Shown in pieces: positions 12,064 to 20,983 of a stretch of 28,423 nt of DNA. Where the stretch lies: assembly GCA_009602725.1 (NCBI GenBank), contig WELB01000228.1, positions 150,963-179,385 on the forward strand, given 5' to 3'. A program made the translations under genes and the position numbers. This stretch comes from Spirogloea muscicola. Its lineage: Eukaryota; Streptophyta; Zygnematophyceae; Spirogloeales; Spirogloeaceae. A model generated the notes under the pieces. It searched no databases. It had not been told where the DNA came from and saw only the letters and a program-made list of their open reading frames with translations. Each line of letters starts with the position of its first letter. Position 1 is the stretch's first letter.

Positions 12064-15000
12064 ATGGACGTCAAGGCCTTTGCGTCCGGCATCGAGCGCA
12101 AGGGCCAGAAGCGCAAGCTCCTGCACGTCTCCTTCCCCGACGACGACGGCGGCGGGCCCTCGGTCGCGGACCTTCCCGTCCACACCGAGGCGCTGAGGTC
12201 CTGCCTCTCCGCTGGCGAGAAGGACCGCGCCGCCGCCAAGCGCGCCGCGCACGCCATCGCCGAGCTCGCCAAGCACGGTGAGCCACACCGACGACGGGCC
12301 TTGCTTCTGGCCACATCTGAGCACGCGAACCAGCGCGGGATCCGCCAGTCGCGACCAGTCTAGCGTCCAATTCGAGGCAATGAGACAGGTGGGCGCACGG
12401 GGCAGGGGCAGACGATGCGCTGCGATCTTCCCTCGAGTCTCGACGGTTGTGGGAAGGCTGTTGTGAAGGGGTCGCCGAGCCAGGCCCAGCTGTCTTGCCG
12501 AGCTCCGGGCCTGGTCGAGGAGCTGTGCACAGGTGTGCCGCCGCAAGCAGTGGGACCGTGAGCGAGTGCCCCAGCTAGGCAGCCCGTGTATAAGGCCAGT
12601 CTCTGAGCAGACAGCTGTCAGGCTGGCGTCGACGGGCCAGGCTCCGAAGTGAGTGCTCCGGTCGCGAGCGCAGCTCTCGTGTCTGAGCTCGCTCAATGGG
12701 CATTGTGACAGATCGGCACAGGAGTGCTGTGCCGGGCGAGCTGTCAGACAGGCATTCCTATCACCTAGGCAGGATGATGAAGAGGAACACGAGTTGCAGA
12801 CGTCCGAGCCCACAAGTTCTGCACTCAGCTTCGGTGCTACAGCTTCAGGCCATTGGCAGCTCTCATCAGTGGCGAAGTATCTGGCCGCGCGCAGATGAGC
12901 ACGTTGATGTCATCGTGGAGGGTGGGGCAGTGGACGCCCTCGTGCCTCACCTCTCCCCTCCAACGGTCGCTGACGGCGAGAGCGTCGCATATGAGCACGA
13001 GGTCGAGAAGGACGCTGCCTTCTCCCTCGGCCTTCTTGCTGTCAAGGTACTTGCCAGCTGCCCTGAAGGAGATGGGCAGTACGGCTCTTTTCGCGGTCCT
13101 CCTGTTCTGGTCAGAGCAGTGCAGATCTGGAATTTGTCTGGCAAATCTTCTGACTGAGTTTGAATTGCTTCTCTCTCCCGATGGCAAGGTTCCTTTTCTG
13201 AATGCTTGAATCAGCTCCAGGCTGCAGCTGCAATGTGGTTCTTGCAATGGCCAATGCTGGCAGCAGACAATGGGCAGCTGCTTGAGCTGAAACTGGATGT
13301 ATGGTGCTGCTCCTGAGAAATATCAGCTCCTGCTTCGGCGTACATCAGCACTTATCCCCTATGCTCGAAATGAAGATAAGATGCAATTTCTCCAGAATGT
13401 AACGCTCATGTGTGGGGATTTCTGTATGATTGCAGCCTGAACATCAGCGCCTTATAGCAGACGCCGGGGTTCTACCGCCACTAATTGCCCTCTTAAAGCG
13501 GAAACCGACTGGCACAAATGCACGAATAGTGAATGGAGTCATCCGGAGGGCAGCAGACGCCATTACAAATCTTGCACACGAGAACGCCAACATCAAAAGC
13601 CGGGTCAGGTGAGCTCACCATTCTTCCACAGTCAATGGATATACCTCTCTCCCTACTTCCTACGATAGCAGGGCTTTTATGCGCAGTTGACATTCCTCAC
13701 CAGTCAAGCAGTCCTGCTAGCTACAGAGGTCGGAAAGTAATGCGCCAATTCTATGACTTACTGTAGGACGGAGGGGGGCATTCCTCCACTCGTTGAGTTG
13801 TTGGACTCCACCGACAACAAAGTACAAAGAGCCGTAGCTGGCGCGCTGCGCACCCTAGCATTCAAGAATGAGCAGAACAAGAATCAGGTGACGCCTTGGA
13901 CTGTAATAAACTTGCTTGCAAGATGTGCTGCCGTGGTGATTGTGTCATCCTGTCCTTTGCCAAGATGCGCAAGGGCTGTGGCAAGGCCAGCCATACGCAG
14001 CTGACAATGTCATCGCGTTGCCTCGCATGTCCACCAGATCGTGCAGTGTGGGGCTCTTCCAACGTTAATTTTCATGTTGCGTTCAGAAGACACTGGCATC
14101 CACTATGAAGCGGTCAGTTGCCCTGCAGTTTCAGGCCAGTTTCATTCAAGTTTCTCAAGCTCTCAGATGTCCATCTCAAAAGGTTGCCTTGCACCTGCTC
14201 AATGCAATGACAGTACGGTAAAGACTAAGTGTTTGATTGACACCAAGCAGTCTCCTTATCTCGATGCCATGCATGGTTCTACTACAGGTGGGCGTCATTG
14301 GCAATCTTGTTCATTCGTCGACAAATATTAAGAAGACAGTTCTAGATGAAGGGGCTCTGCAACCAGTGCTTGGACTCCTCAGGTATTCCAGGGGGTTGCA
14401 GGTTCAGTAATTTGGACAGCAACAGACAAGTGTCTGTTGCTGGTTGCTCTCTTGGCTGGGGCTCTAAAATGACAGTTGCAGTCTAACGAGGAGAAGCCGT
14501 TGTCTTTAAAAACCATTTGTGATCTGTCTTGCTAACCTTGAGGGGGTTCCTATCACATTCAATAAGTCATTCATTGTTCTGGGGAGAATGAAGGGCTGCG
14601 TACATGCCCTGATGCAATGATGTGATAGCATCCATTCATTGAGCTGAGAAAATTTGTTGATGCTGGTTGCTGGTTGATGTAGCTCCAAATGCCAAGAAAG
14701 CCAACGAGAAGCAGCCCTCCTGCTGGGCCAGTTCGCTACCACTGATCCTGAATGCAAGGTGATCCTGTGCTCTCTGATGACATGAGGGTTTGAAGAGGAT
14801 GCCTGGCTGTCTTCAGTCTGATGTTTGTACTTGCAGCTTCCAAACTGCTCTGATAAAGATTGGTCATATGTCACTGCCTGCAGTCTGTGTTGTTGCCTTG
14901 CAAAGGACTGGTGTCAAACTGGGGACTAACCAGCTGGATTATGTGAGCATATGAGCATGTCATGGTGGGGAAGTCACACCCTTTTGAATGCAACCTTAAG

Positions 15001-18000
15001 CTCGCGGTTGGTCGTGATCTTTGTGTTCTTGACTTCCAATCGGTTTCCAACTCTAATTGTGCAGATACGCATTGTCCAAAGGGGAGCCATTGGACCACTC
15101 ATCAAGATGCTAGAAGCTGGTGACGCTCAGCTTCGAGAGATGGCTGCATTTGCTCTCGGCCGCCTGGCCCAGAACACAGATAACCAGGCTGGCATCGTGC
15201 ACGATAGTGGTTTGGTTCCCCTGCTCGAGCTATTGGATTCACGCAATGGCAATCTGCAGCACAACGCTGCATTTGCCCTCTACGGGTTAGCTGATAATGA
15301 GGTAGGAGGGGCCAAAAGCTGGACTCTGTGCATCTGCTTCGAGCGCAGCTCATGACCTTGTACATCATTCAGCAATATTCTTACATGCACCTCATGAGGC
15401 AGGGAGTTGCCGGTAGCTAAGAGCTAAGCTGCCCCTGCTGCTGTTGCTGCTGATGCTGCTGCTGAAGAACTGGTGCCATGAGGATCCCTCCTGCAAAGTC
15501 ATGATTTAGCTTTCTTGTGGGATGTGCAGGACAATGTGTCGGACATCATAAAGGAGGGAGGCGTTCAGAGACTCATGGACGGGGAGCTCATTGTCCAGGT
15601 TTGTCTGAACAGAGGCAGCACTTTGCACTTCTGCATCCAGGAGCTGGCACAACTGATTGCTGGAGAGCAGTTGTCCTGGCAAGTGTCGCTCTTATCTCGG
15701 TGTGTATTCACGAAGGCACATTCTTGTGTTCAGGCATCGAAAGATTGCGTACAGAGAACACTAAAAAGACTTGAAGAGAAAATGCATGGGAGGGTAAGGC
15801 ACCACCACCACTGTTGTGACTGGAATACCTTTACTTCCCTGCCACTACTGATTCAGAATGATGTCGTGACCATAACTACTTGTGTCTAGTCATTGTTGTT
15901 CCTCCTAGACTTGATCCCTATGATGCTTTAGTTGCGGGTGGAAGTGGAGCCTCATAGTGTCCTTGATGGCTTGTGGGCAAACTGTGAGCCATGTCTTGCA
16001 CTTGGGCCCATTGTTGGGTTGACTGTGATGTCACTCACAGGATGCTCAATGTTGATCGATTGTGTCCAGGTCTTGAAGCACCTCCTCTACCTTCTAAGAT
16101 CGTCAGATCTGCAGACAAAGAGGAGAGTGGCAGTAGCTCTAGCTCATCTCTGCGCTGAGGACAATCAGAGGAAGATCTTTGTGGACAACGATGGTACTCG
16201 CTTGACACCATAGTAAAACCACGCTGGTGCTCTCATGCAGGGCGGGCCATGTTGCAGCGGTCTTATGGGCTAGCGTTGCTCACATTCACATAAGGCCAAG
16301 ACCGTTTTCTGACTGCTGCACTGCCTCAATGGAACCCCTACCATCTACAGATTCTACTTTGATACATGTTAGTTGATAGATATGGGAGTGCTTTACCCCT
16401 CTTTAGTGTGGATTCTGACTGTTGCACAACTGACATGCTTGTGCGTCATTGCTGCATCAATGGGTTCCCAGGCTTGCTGGTTCTCTTGGAGATGCTGGGC
16501 CCCCATGAGTCCCAGAAGCAACAGCAGGATGGTGCGCTGGCCTTGTACACTCTTGCAAAGAAGGCCTCTGCACTCTCGCCCATTGATGCTGCGCCGCCTC
16601 CTCCGACGCCTCAGGTACAGACTTGACAACCTCTAGCCATCGTGCTATTTCTTGTCTCAGCAGCATGTACTTACCAGGAACTGAAAGTCAATCTGGTAAT
16701 GTGACAAAGAACAGCAGTGAAACACGTCCGCATGGCAACATTGTGCGTCTAGAAAGTGTTACACAGCTCCAGATGTATCGTGCAGGTGTATCTTGGCGAG
16801 CAGTATGTCAATAGCACCACGCTCTCGGATGCAACCTTCATGGTGGAGGGTGAGCTCTTTGCTTGGCTGTACATTCAGTATACCTGACTTTAGTACCTCA
16901 GCGCAGAGCTCAGGTGTTGCTTCGGGTTGAGTCGATGCTTTGACAAACAATTGTAGGTGCATGATGGGTGCAGGGAGCACATTCTATGCGCATCGCATTG
17001 CACTCCTGGCATCCTCAGATGCTTTTCGTGCCATGTTTGACGGTGGTTACAGGGTAAGGAGCACTTACGACACCTTTGCCAATTTCAGCAGAGCAAGCAT
17101 GTCCTGAAATGTGGAGGGAAAGCATTGTGGGCATTTCTCTACCTTGTGAAGTCTTTATTATCTGATTTGCTTGACAGAGATTTGTCTGGTGCGTGCAGGA
17201 GAAAGAGGCCAAGGTCATTGAGATTCCAAACATCAGCCGGAAGGTGTTTGAGGCTATGATGAGGTAATGAACCACGTGCCAACCTGATTATTCATCAACA
17301 ACAGCAAATCAAGGACAAGTATGCTTTTATGTGTCTGACCACCTTGTGGGCGCTGAGAGGTCTCAACAAGTGCATATGTTCACAGTGAAGTCGGCTGTGC
17401 TGGAATATTAGATATGACACTCCTTGCAAAATATTATGTGCTTGCAGTGGTGATGTCGTGGCTCAACGCTACCCTTTCTTGACTTTGAGGCAAGGTGTGC
17501 CCTCTTTTGCTGCTTGTCAGGTGCATATATACTGGCAATGTGGAAGTGACTGCTGACATTGCACAAGGTTTACTTAGAGCAGCCGACCAGTACCTACTAG
17601 AGGGCCTTAAAAGGCTCTGCGAGTATGCCATTGCACAGGTCGGCTGCACACATCTTTCATGAAGTGGGCCTGCTAAGTAATCTGCGAGATCAATATCAGC
17701 GCTTTCATTCCACTTTGCCGTGGAACACTGACTGGCCCTTATTCGTACTAAGACCCCACTAGCTTGTTTGCTTGAGGGTTGTTGTACAGCATATGCAATG
17801 CCGGATAACAGGACCATGTCAGCTGCTTTTGCTGGCGTTTCTGCTCAATTGGCTCAAGAAGGGTGGGTGGTTGTCGGGTTGCAGGACTTGACTGTGGAGA
17901 ATGTGACAAATGTATATGACTTGGCAGAAGCTTATCATGCGGCCTCATTGCGGTCCACTTGTGTCCTTTTTGCACTTGAGCACTACGATGAGATGTCCAG

Positions 18001-18310
18001 CCTCCCTGGGTGATCGCCTACCCTTGTCATTTGTGCAGAAGCGAAGCCTTGCCAAGTTGCCTGGCTATGTCACCAAGGATGCGTTTCTCTGAAATAGACC
18101 AGAAGAGGGCTTGAATGGACGCGGGTGTGAATATGACAGAATGAGGCCTTCTTCACCCGTCTTCGATGCGCCTGGAGCTTGCCGAGTGATTCTGAAGCTA
18201 AGCGTCTGACATTCTCTCTTAATTGATGATGCAGGCACGCATCTTTCATTGAGAGGATGACGCCTGACATCCGAGAATACATGCTGACGGTCCTCAGGCC
18301 AAGGCCTTGA
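12064..18310 (+). CDS. ARM-repeat plus BTB/POZ protein, ARIA/ABAP1-like
   Basis: Plant-type adaptor: armadillo repeats bind partners, and the BTB domain can dimerise or recruit a CUL3 ubiquitin ligase. The Arabidopsis relatives ARIA (binds the ABA-response factor ABF2) and ABAP1 (binds replication licensing proteins) act in the nucleus. Exons: 12064-12277, 12895-13046, 13436-13608, 13767-13887, 14038-14112, 14288-14382, 14683-14758, 15065-15301, 15530-15598, 15734-15793, 16070-16193, 16472-16614, 16786-16849, 16974-17053, 17199-17263, 17521-17638, 17885-18009, 18235-18310 (TGA). All are GT-AG and in phase; total 688 residues, Arabidopsis ARIA about 710. Basic ERKGQKRK (residues 10-17) may be a nuclear signal. 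ARM repeats span roughly 73-500 (GGIPPLVELL, AFALGRLAQN, NAAFALYGLADNE). BTB starts near 514 (YLGEQYVN, FYAHRIALLASSDAFRAMF), followed by a BACK-like tail ending PDIREYM. ATG 12064 is the first in frame and fits the ARIA start. Partners in this organism are unknown. Confidence 0.94.
12278..12894 (+). other. Long first intron of the ARM-BTB gene
   Basis: This 617-base GT-AG intron separates the short N-terminal exon from the first ARM exon. It is longer than most other introns here and still moderately GC-rich. Frames inside it, including a long antisense one, resemble no protein I know. First introns near promoters often carry regulatory sequence, but I see no specific motif. Confidence 0.75.
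15432..15462. repeat. Imperfect GCT-type trinucleotide repeat in an ARM-BTB intron
   Basis: The stretch consists of CTG/GCT-type triplets broken by TTG and ATG units, inside the intron 15302-15529. It is a short microsatellite with no coding role. Confidence 0.7.
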
Positions 18311-18900
18311 GCTACGGCGCGCGAGGCTCAGTAGTGTGATGAGTCTAGTCAATTGGCACATCACACAAGTCATGCGCACGTCTTTCCTCTGTAACCCTTG
18401 CGAGAAGCCTTGGGCTCTCAGAAAGGCTTGTAATTTGAATGCCATGCCCTGCTCTTTGAGCGGGTGACCTTTAGTAGGATCCTTACTTGCGTTAATTGGG
18501 ACAATTGTGGGGTGCGTGGCATTGCCACTGAGCAAGGTCACAGAAGTGCGTCTCATGTTCATGCGAATCGCAGTGCAGCCAGGTAACATGAATCGAGAGG
18601 GTTGGTTTCTGCAGGCCTTTGAATGGGGCTTTGATAAGAGGAGGCGCGCAGTGCCTATGGATTGAGAGGGAGGCCAAAGCAAGCCAGTACAGTGTAGGAA
18701 GTACAAAAAGAGAACCTCACATTTCACACGAGCGGTACCTGCTTTGGTGGGGTACCCACGAGTGAGCACATCCAGTTTGGGCAGACTGAAAGTGGGGAGC
18801 TGGGGTACCGCAAAAGAGGAAGAGCTATTGTCGCAGGAGTACCGTCAAAGAATCGGCTGCTGTGTTTCTGAAGGTGCGGCTGTGAAGTAAAGACATTTGC
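18311..18900. other. 3' flank of the ARM-BTB gene, no gene seen
   Basis: This stretch follows the TGA of the ARM-BTB gene and should begin with its 3' UTR. No frame resembles a known protein. Near 18735-18808 GGTACC or near-GGTACC words recur three times, and two flank a short spacer as an inverted pair. Recognisable repeat copies begin at about 18900. Confidence 0.5.
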
Positions 18901-18904
18901 CATT

Positions 18905-18990
18905 CCATACAAGGTGGGGCTGAGAAAGAGGGGCTGGGAAAGAAAGTAGTGGTGGCCAGCCCTAAGGGAAAGGACAAGGTCCAAAGAGCC
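18905..18990 (-). repeat. Diverged copy of the hairpin repeat family
   Basis: Plus strand shows GGGGCTGGGAAAG, then GGCCAGCCC, AAGGACAAGGTCC and an AAAGAGCCG block. This is the same order of words as the better copies at 19372-19587 and 20690-20760, with an insertion between the two hairpin arms. One of at least nine such segments, all in the two repeat clusters. Confidence 0.45.
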
Positions 18991-19063
18991 GAAAGGCGCC
19001 TAAAACAACACAGCTAGATACGAGACCACCGCAGATGGAGAAAGATATCGTATGCTTGGAATA

Positions 19064-19105
19064 ATTGAAGGCCAAAATGGCCAAGTACAAAGGCAAGCAC
19101 AACTG
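19064..19105 (+). repeat. Copy 1 of a second repeat family with a GGCCAAAATGGCC core
   Basis: The word AAGGCCAAAATGGCCAAGTA, followed by CAAAGGCAAGCAC, recurs as a diverged copy at 26395-26445 and in inverted form at 27781-27815. The core GGCC-AAAAT-GGCC is a near-palindrome. Origin unknown; it may be the end of a mobile element. Confidence 0.65.
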
Positions 19106-19371
19106 ATGGCGAAGCAGCTGGCATCTAGCAGCTTCTAGAAGATGGAAGCTTAGGGCCTGTTCACACTTGGTCGGCCGGTCGCGTCGAGGGGGACGTGTCG
19201 CGCGGTCTATGGTATGACCCGCCTTTTATCAGCCTTGTGGGCCCCGGTCGTGGTCCACCACCCGCCACGAGGGCGCCACATCGGACGCTGACCAGGTCGC
19301 CTTTTGGGCGCGCCTCAAGGAAGAAAAGCGCGCGTTTGCCACGAGGGGGGACGGAACTGGGTCCTCCCGAG

Positions 19372-19587
19372 AAGAAAGAAGAAAGGGCTCGCCCATTGAG
19401 GATAGGGGCTGGAAAAGCCAGCCCAAAAAAGTATGAACAAAGTGCGAGAAGAGGGCCAGGGGAAGCGCTAAGAAAAACAAGCACAATAAGAAGCAAAGCA
19501 GCTACGTATTACTCAGTAACCCCTGCTAAGCAGCCTCAGGTCAGAGAAGCTAGGCTCCTGGAAGTGGGTTTCCTGGCCAGAGCCAGA
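19372..19587 (-). repeat. Long copy of the interspersed hairpin repeat, inverted relative to 26851-27065
   Basis: Read on the minus strand, this 216-base segment matches plus-strand 26851-27065 from end to end, roughly 80-85% identical by eye with very few gaps. Shared landmarks, in that orientation, are TCTCTGACCTGAGGCTGCTT, GCAGGGGTTACT, CTTCCCCTGGCCC, TTTGTTCAT, the hairpin, then ATCCTCAATGGGCGAGCCC. The perfect hairpin is GGGCTGG 19406-19412, loop 19413-19417, CCAGCCC 19418-19424. It lies inside the terminal-inverted-repeat element. Confidence 0.85.
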
Positions 19588-19714
19588 GAACCATGCCACT
19601 AGACCAAAACACCCCAGTCTGAGCCCGTGTTTGACCACTTTAACCACCCCCCCTCCCCCTAACCACCCTTCGGACCCCCGCCCGGCCTGCCAGAAAAGCA
19701 AGCGCGGCCAGATT

Positions 19715-19765
19715 AACTGGTGGCTGGGAGAGGCTAGCCCAAAGGAATGGACAAGGCCAGGAAAG
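19715..19765 (-). repeat. Short copy of the hairpin repeat family
   Basis: Plus strand shows GGCTGGGAGAGGCTAGCCC followed by AAAGGAATGGACAAGGCC, the same word order as in 20705-20750. It also lies inside the 19153-19906 element, next to the long copy and in the same orientation. Confidence 0.55.
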
Positions 19766-19906
19766 AGACAGCTGGCACACCCCCCCGCCCCCAAAATACA
19801 CGAACTTCACATACGGTTCCGCACCTGCAGGCGGCCTCGGCCTCCGTGGCCTTGACCCCCCGCGGTCAATACCATCGTGACCGCCTGACCAAGTGTGAAC
19901 AGGCCC

Positions 19907-20219
19907 CTCGTAGCCACGAGCGAGCAGCCGCCAGTCGGAGTGTGCAGGGCGGTGCGGAGCGTGGGGCCCGCCGCGTCAGTCAGCTGCCCGTCCGGCAGCG
20001 AGGGGCCGGGGAGCAGCCCACGTGCTGAGACGAGGGCGCAGGGGCCCGCAGCCTCAGATCAATCAGATAGCCAAACAGCGGATGGCTGCAAGGTGGCCGC
20101 GGAAAACACCTCAATAATGCACCATCCAGCAGGGCGCGGACGGACGGCCAGCTCCATGCCCGACGCGCCAACCTGGTTCGCCATCCCGCCCGGCGGCGGG
20201 TCCCCGCATCATCGCCGAT
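19907..20219. other. GC-rich spacer, possible upstream part of a retroelement remnant
   Basis: About 310 bases between the terminal-inverted-repeat element and the reverse-transcriptase-tail remnant. The composition is GC-rich like the remnant that follows. A plus frame ending at 20236 could be decayed retroelement sequence, but I see no catalytic reverse transcriptase motif and cannot assign it. Confidence 0.35.
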
Positions 20220-20580
20220 GTGATGCAACTGACTGACTGCGTCGACCCCGCCAATCCCACCAGATCGGCGTCGATTGCAGGGCACGCGGTCGGCCTGGCG
20301 GCCGGGGGCAAGGAGCGCAAATACGCGGATCACCCGGTTGGTGATGAATTCGCGGCCCTGGCGATGGATGTACACGGGGCTTTCGGCTTTCATTCAAGCC
20401 GCTGGCTGAATCTCCTCCACGGGCATGCCGGTCAGGCCGTTGACCGGCGGCCGGGTCTGCCAAGGGCGTTGCCCGGCTTCAACGCCGCCGGTTCGCTCCC
20501 CCAGGTATTCCGGATGCGCCTGGCGGTCTCGTTCCAACGCTCCCTGGCTTTGCCAGCCCCTCTTCTCTATGGGCGAGCAC
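20220..20580 (+). pseudogene. Decayed C-terminal tail of a retrotransposon reverse-transcriptase protein
   Basis: The plus frame starting at 20220 reads VDPANPTRSASI, then KERKYADHPVGDEFAALAMD, VHGAFG and VFRMRLAVSFQRSLA. A block of D-P-x-x-P-T, then K-x-x-KYA, GDEF-x-x-L-x-x-D-x-x-GAFG, and finally a VSLQR-like helix, is how I recall tails of reverse-transcriptase-containing elements in algal and protist genomes. No catalytic domain (YxDD) is present upstream, so this is a 5'-truncated remnant. The tail runs straight into the LPAPLLYGRAL segment of the hairpin repeat, which implies a deletion relative to the 26.7-27.1 kb copy. The identification rests on recall of the family pattern. Confidence 0.45.
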
Positions 20581-20582
20581 TT
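20541..20582 (+). repeat. Short plus-orientation copy of the hairpin repeat
   Basis: CTGG (20544-20547), loop CTTTG, CCAG (20553-20556), then CCCCTCTTCTCTATGGGCGA. This matches the right half of the long copy at 26851-27065. It is fused directly to the reverse-transcriptase-like tail. Confidence 0.6.
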
Positions 20583-20679
20583 TCTTTCCGGAGAGCCACT
20601 TCTCTTTTTCAATACTTTCTGCCTGAACAATGGATTGGCTTGAGTTTGCCTCCCTCTCATTTCCAGCAAGCCGGGCTCG

Positions 20680-20760
20680 CCCACAGAAGGAAGTGCTCGC
20701 CCACAGAGGATCGGGGGTGGGGAAAGGCCAGCCCAAAAAAGAATGGACGAAGTCATTTCA
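20680..20760 (-). repeat. Minus-orientation copy of the hairpin repeat
   Basis: Plus strand shows GCTCGCCCACAGAGGATCGG, then GGGGAAAGGCCAGCCCAAAA and GAATGGACGAAG, matching the minus-read long copy. Together with 20541-20582 it makes an inverted pair about 110 bases apart. Confidence 0.65.
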
Positions 20761-20793
20761 TGCGCCTTCTCTCTGTCCCCCGCTCTTCTGGAA

Positions 20794-20876
20794 GAGTTGG
20801 TTGTTCCTCTCAGAAGAGAGAAGGCGTGCGGTGCGCATGAAATTGAAAGAGAGTTGTTTGTTCTCTCAGAAGAGTG
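20794..20876 (+). promoter_or_regulatory. Paired direct repeat just upstream of the transporter start
   Basis: GAGTTGGTTGTTCCTCTCAG at 20794-20813 (continuing AAGAGAG) and GAGTTGTTTGTTCTCTCAGA at 20851-20870 (continuing AGAGTG) are near-identical copies 57 bases apart. The second ends about 110 bases before the ATG. They fall in the likely promoter or 5' UTR and could be a regulatory duplication, but could equally be leftover repeat sequence. Confidence 0.4.
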
Positions 20877-20983
20877 AAGAGGTGCCTGCGGAAATGGGGG
20901 GGAGAGCGCTGGGCAGGGAGGCTGGCGGCCACGCGGCGGCGGCGTGGCGTTTCGTTAGGGGGGGCTGCTTCATCGGGCGCNCC

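Larger units (their letters stand above)
19153..19906. mobile_element. Non-autonomous element with perfect 20-bp terminal inverted repeats
   Basis: Left end 19153-19172 reads GGGCCTGTTCACACTTGGTC; the exact reverse complement is at 19887-19906, giving a 754-base unit. Similarity continues inward: a GCGGTC...ATGGTAT...GACC word lies near the left end (about 19201-19221) and, inverted, near the right end (about 19860-19885). No transposase frame fits between the ends, so this would be a MITE-like DNA transposon, or a composite, since a copy of the hairpin repeat family lies inside. Flanking TA dinucleotides lie at 19151-19152 and 19911-19912, but four extra bases precede the right one, so I cannot define a target-site duplication or superfamily. 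Confidence 0.7.

Noticed and set aside
11550-12813. Long overlapping minus-strand frames (254 and 284 codons) opposite the ARM-BTB promoter, first exon and first intron
   Set aside because: They arise from very GC-rich sequence, are antisense to a well-supported exon, are Arg/Ala/Ser/Pro-rich and resemble no known protein.
18039-18092. Possible alternative last exon of the ARM-BTB gene (frame containing AKLPGYVTKDAF)
   Set aside because: Exon 17 (ending 18009) splices in phase directly to 18235, giving the conserved SLPG-HASFIERMTPDIREYM ending; the alternative does not fit the phase with homologous sequence.
18311-18450. TGTAA polyadenylation signals downstream of the ARM-BTB stop (near 18389 and 18426)
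   Set aside because: TGTAA is the chlorophyte signal, but a five-base word is expected by chance at this frequency and I did not find one clearly placed after the other genes.
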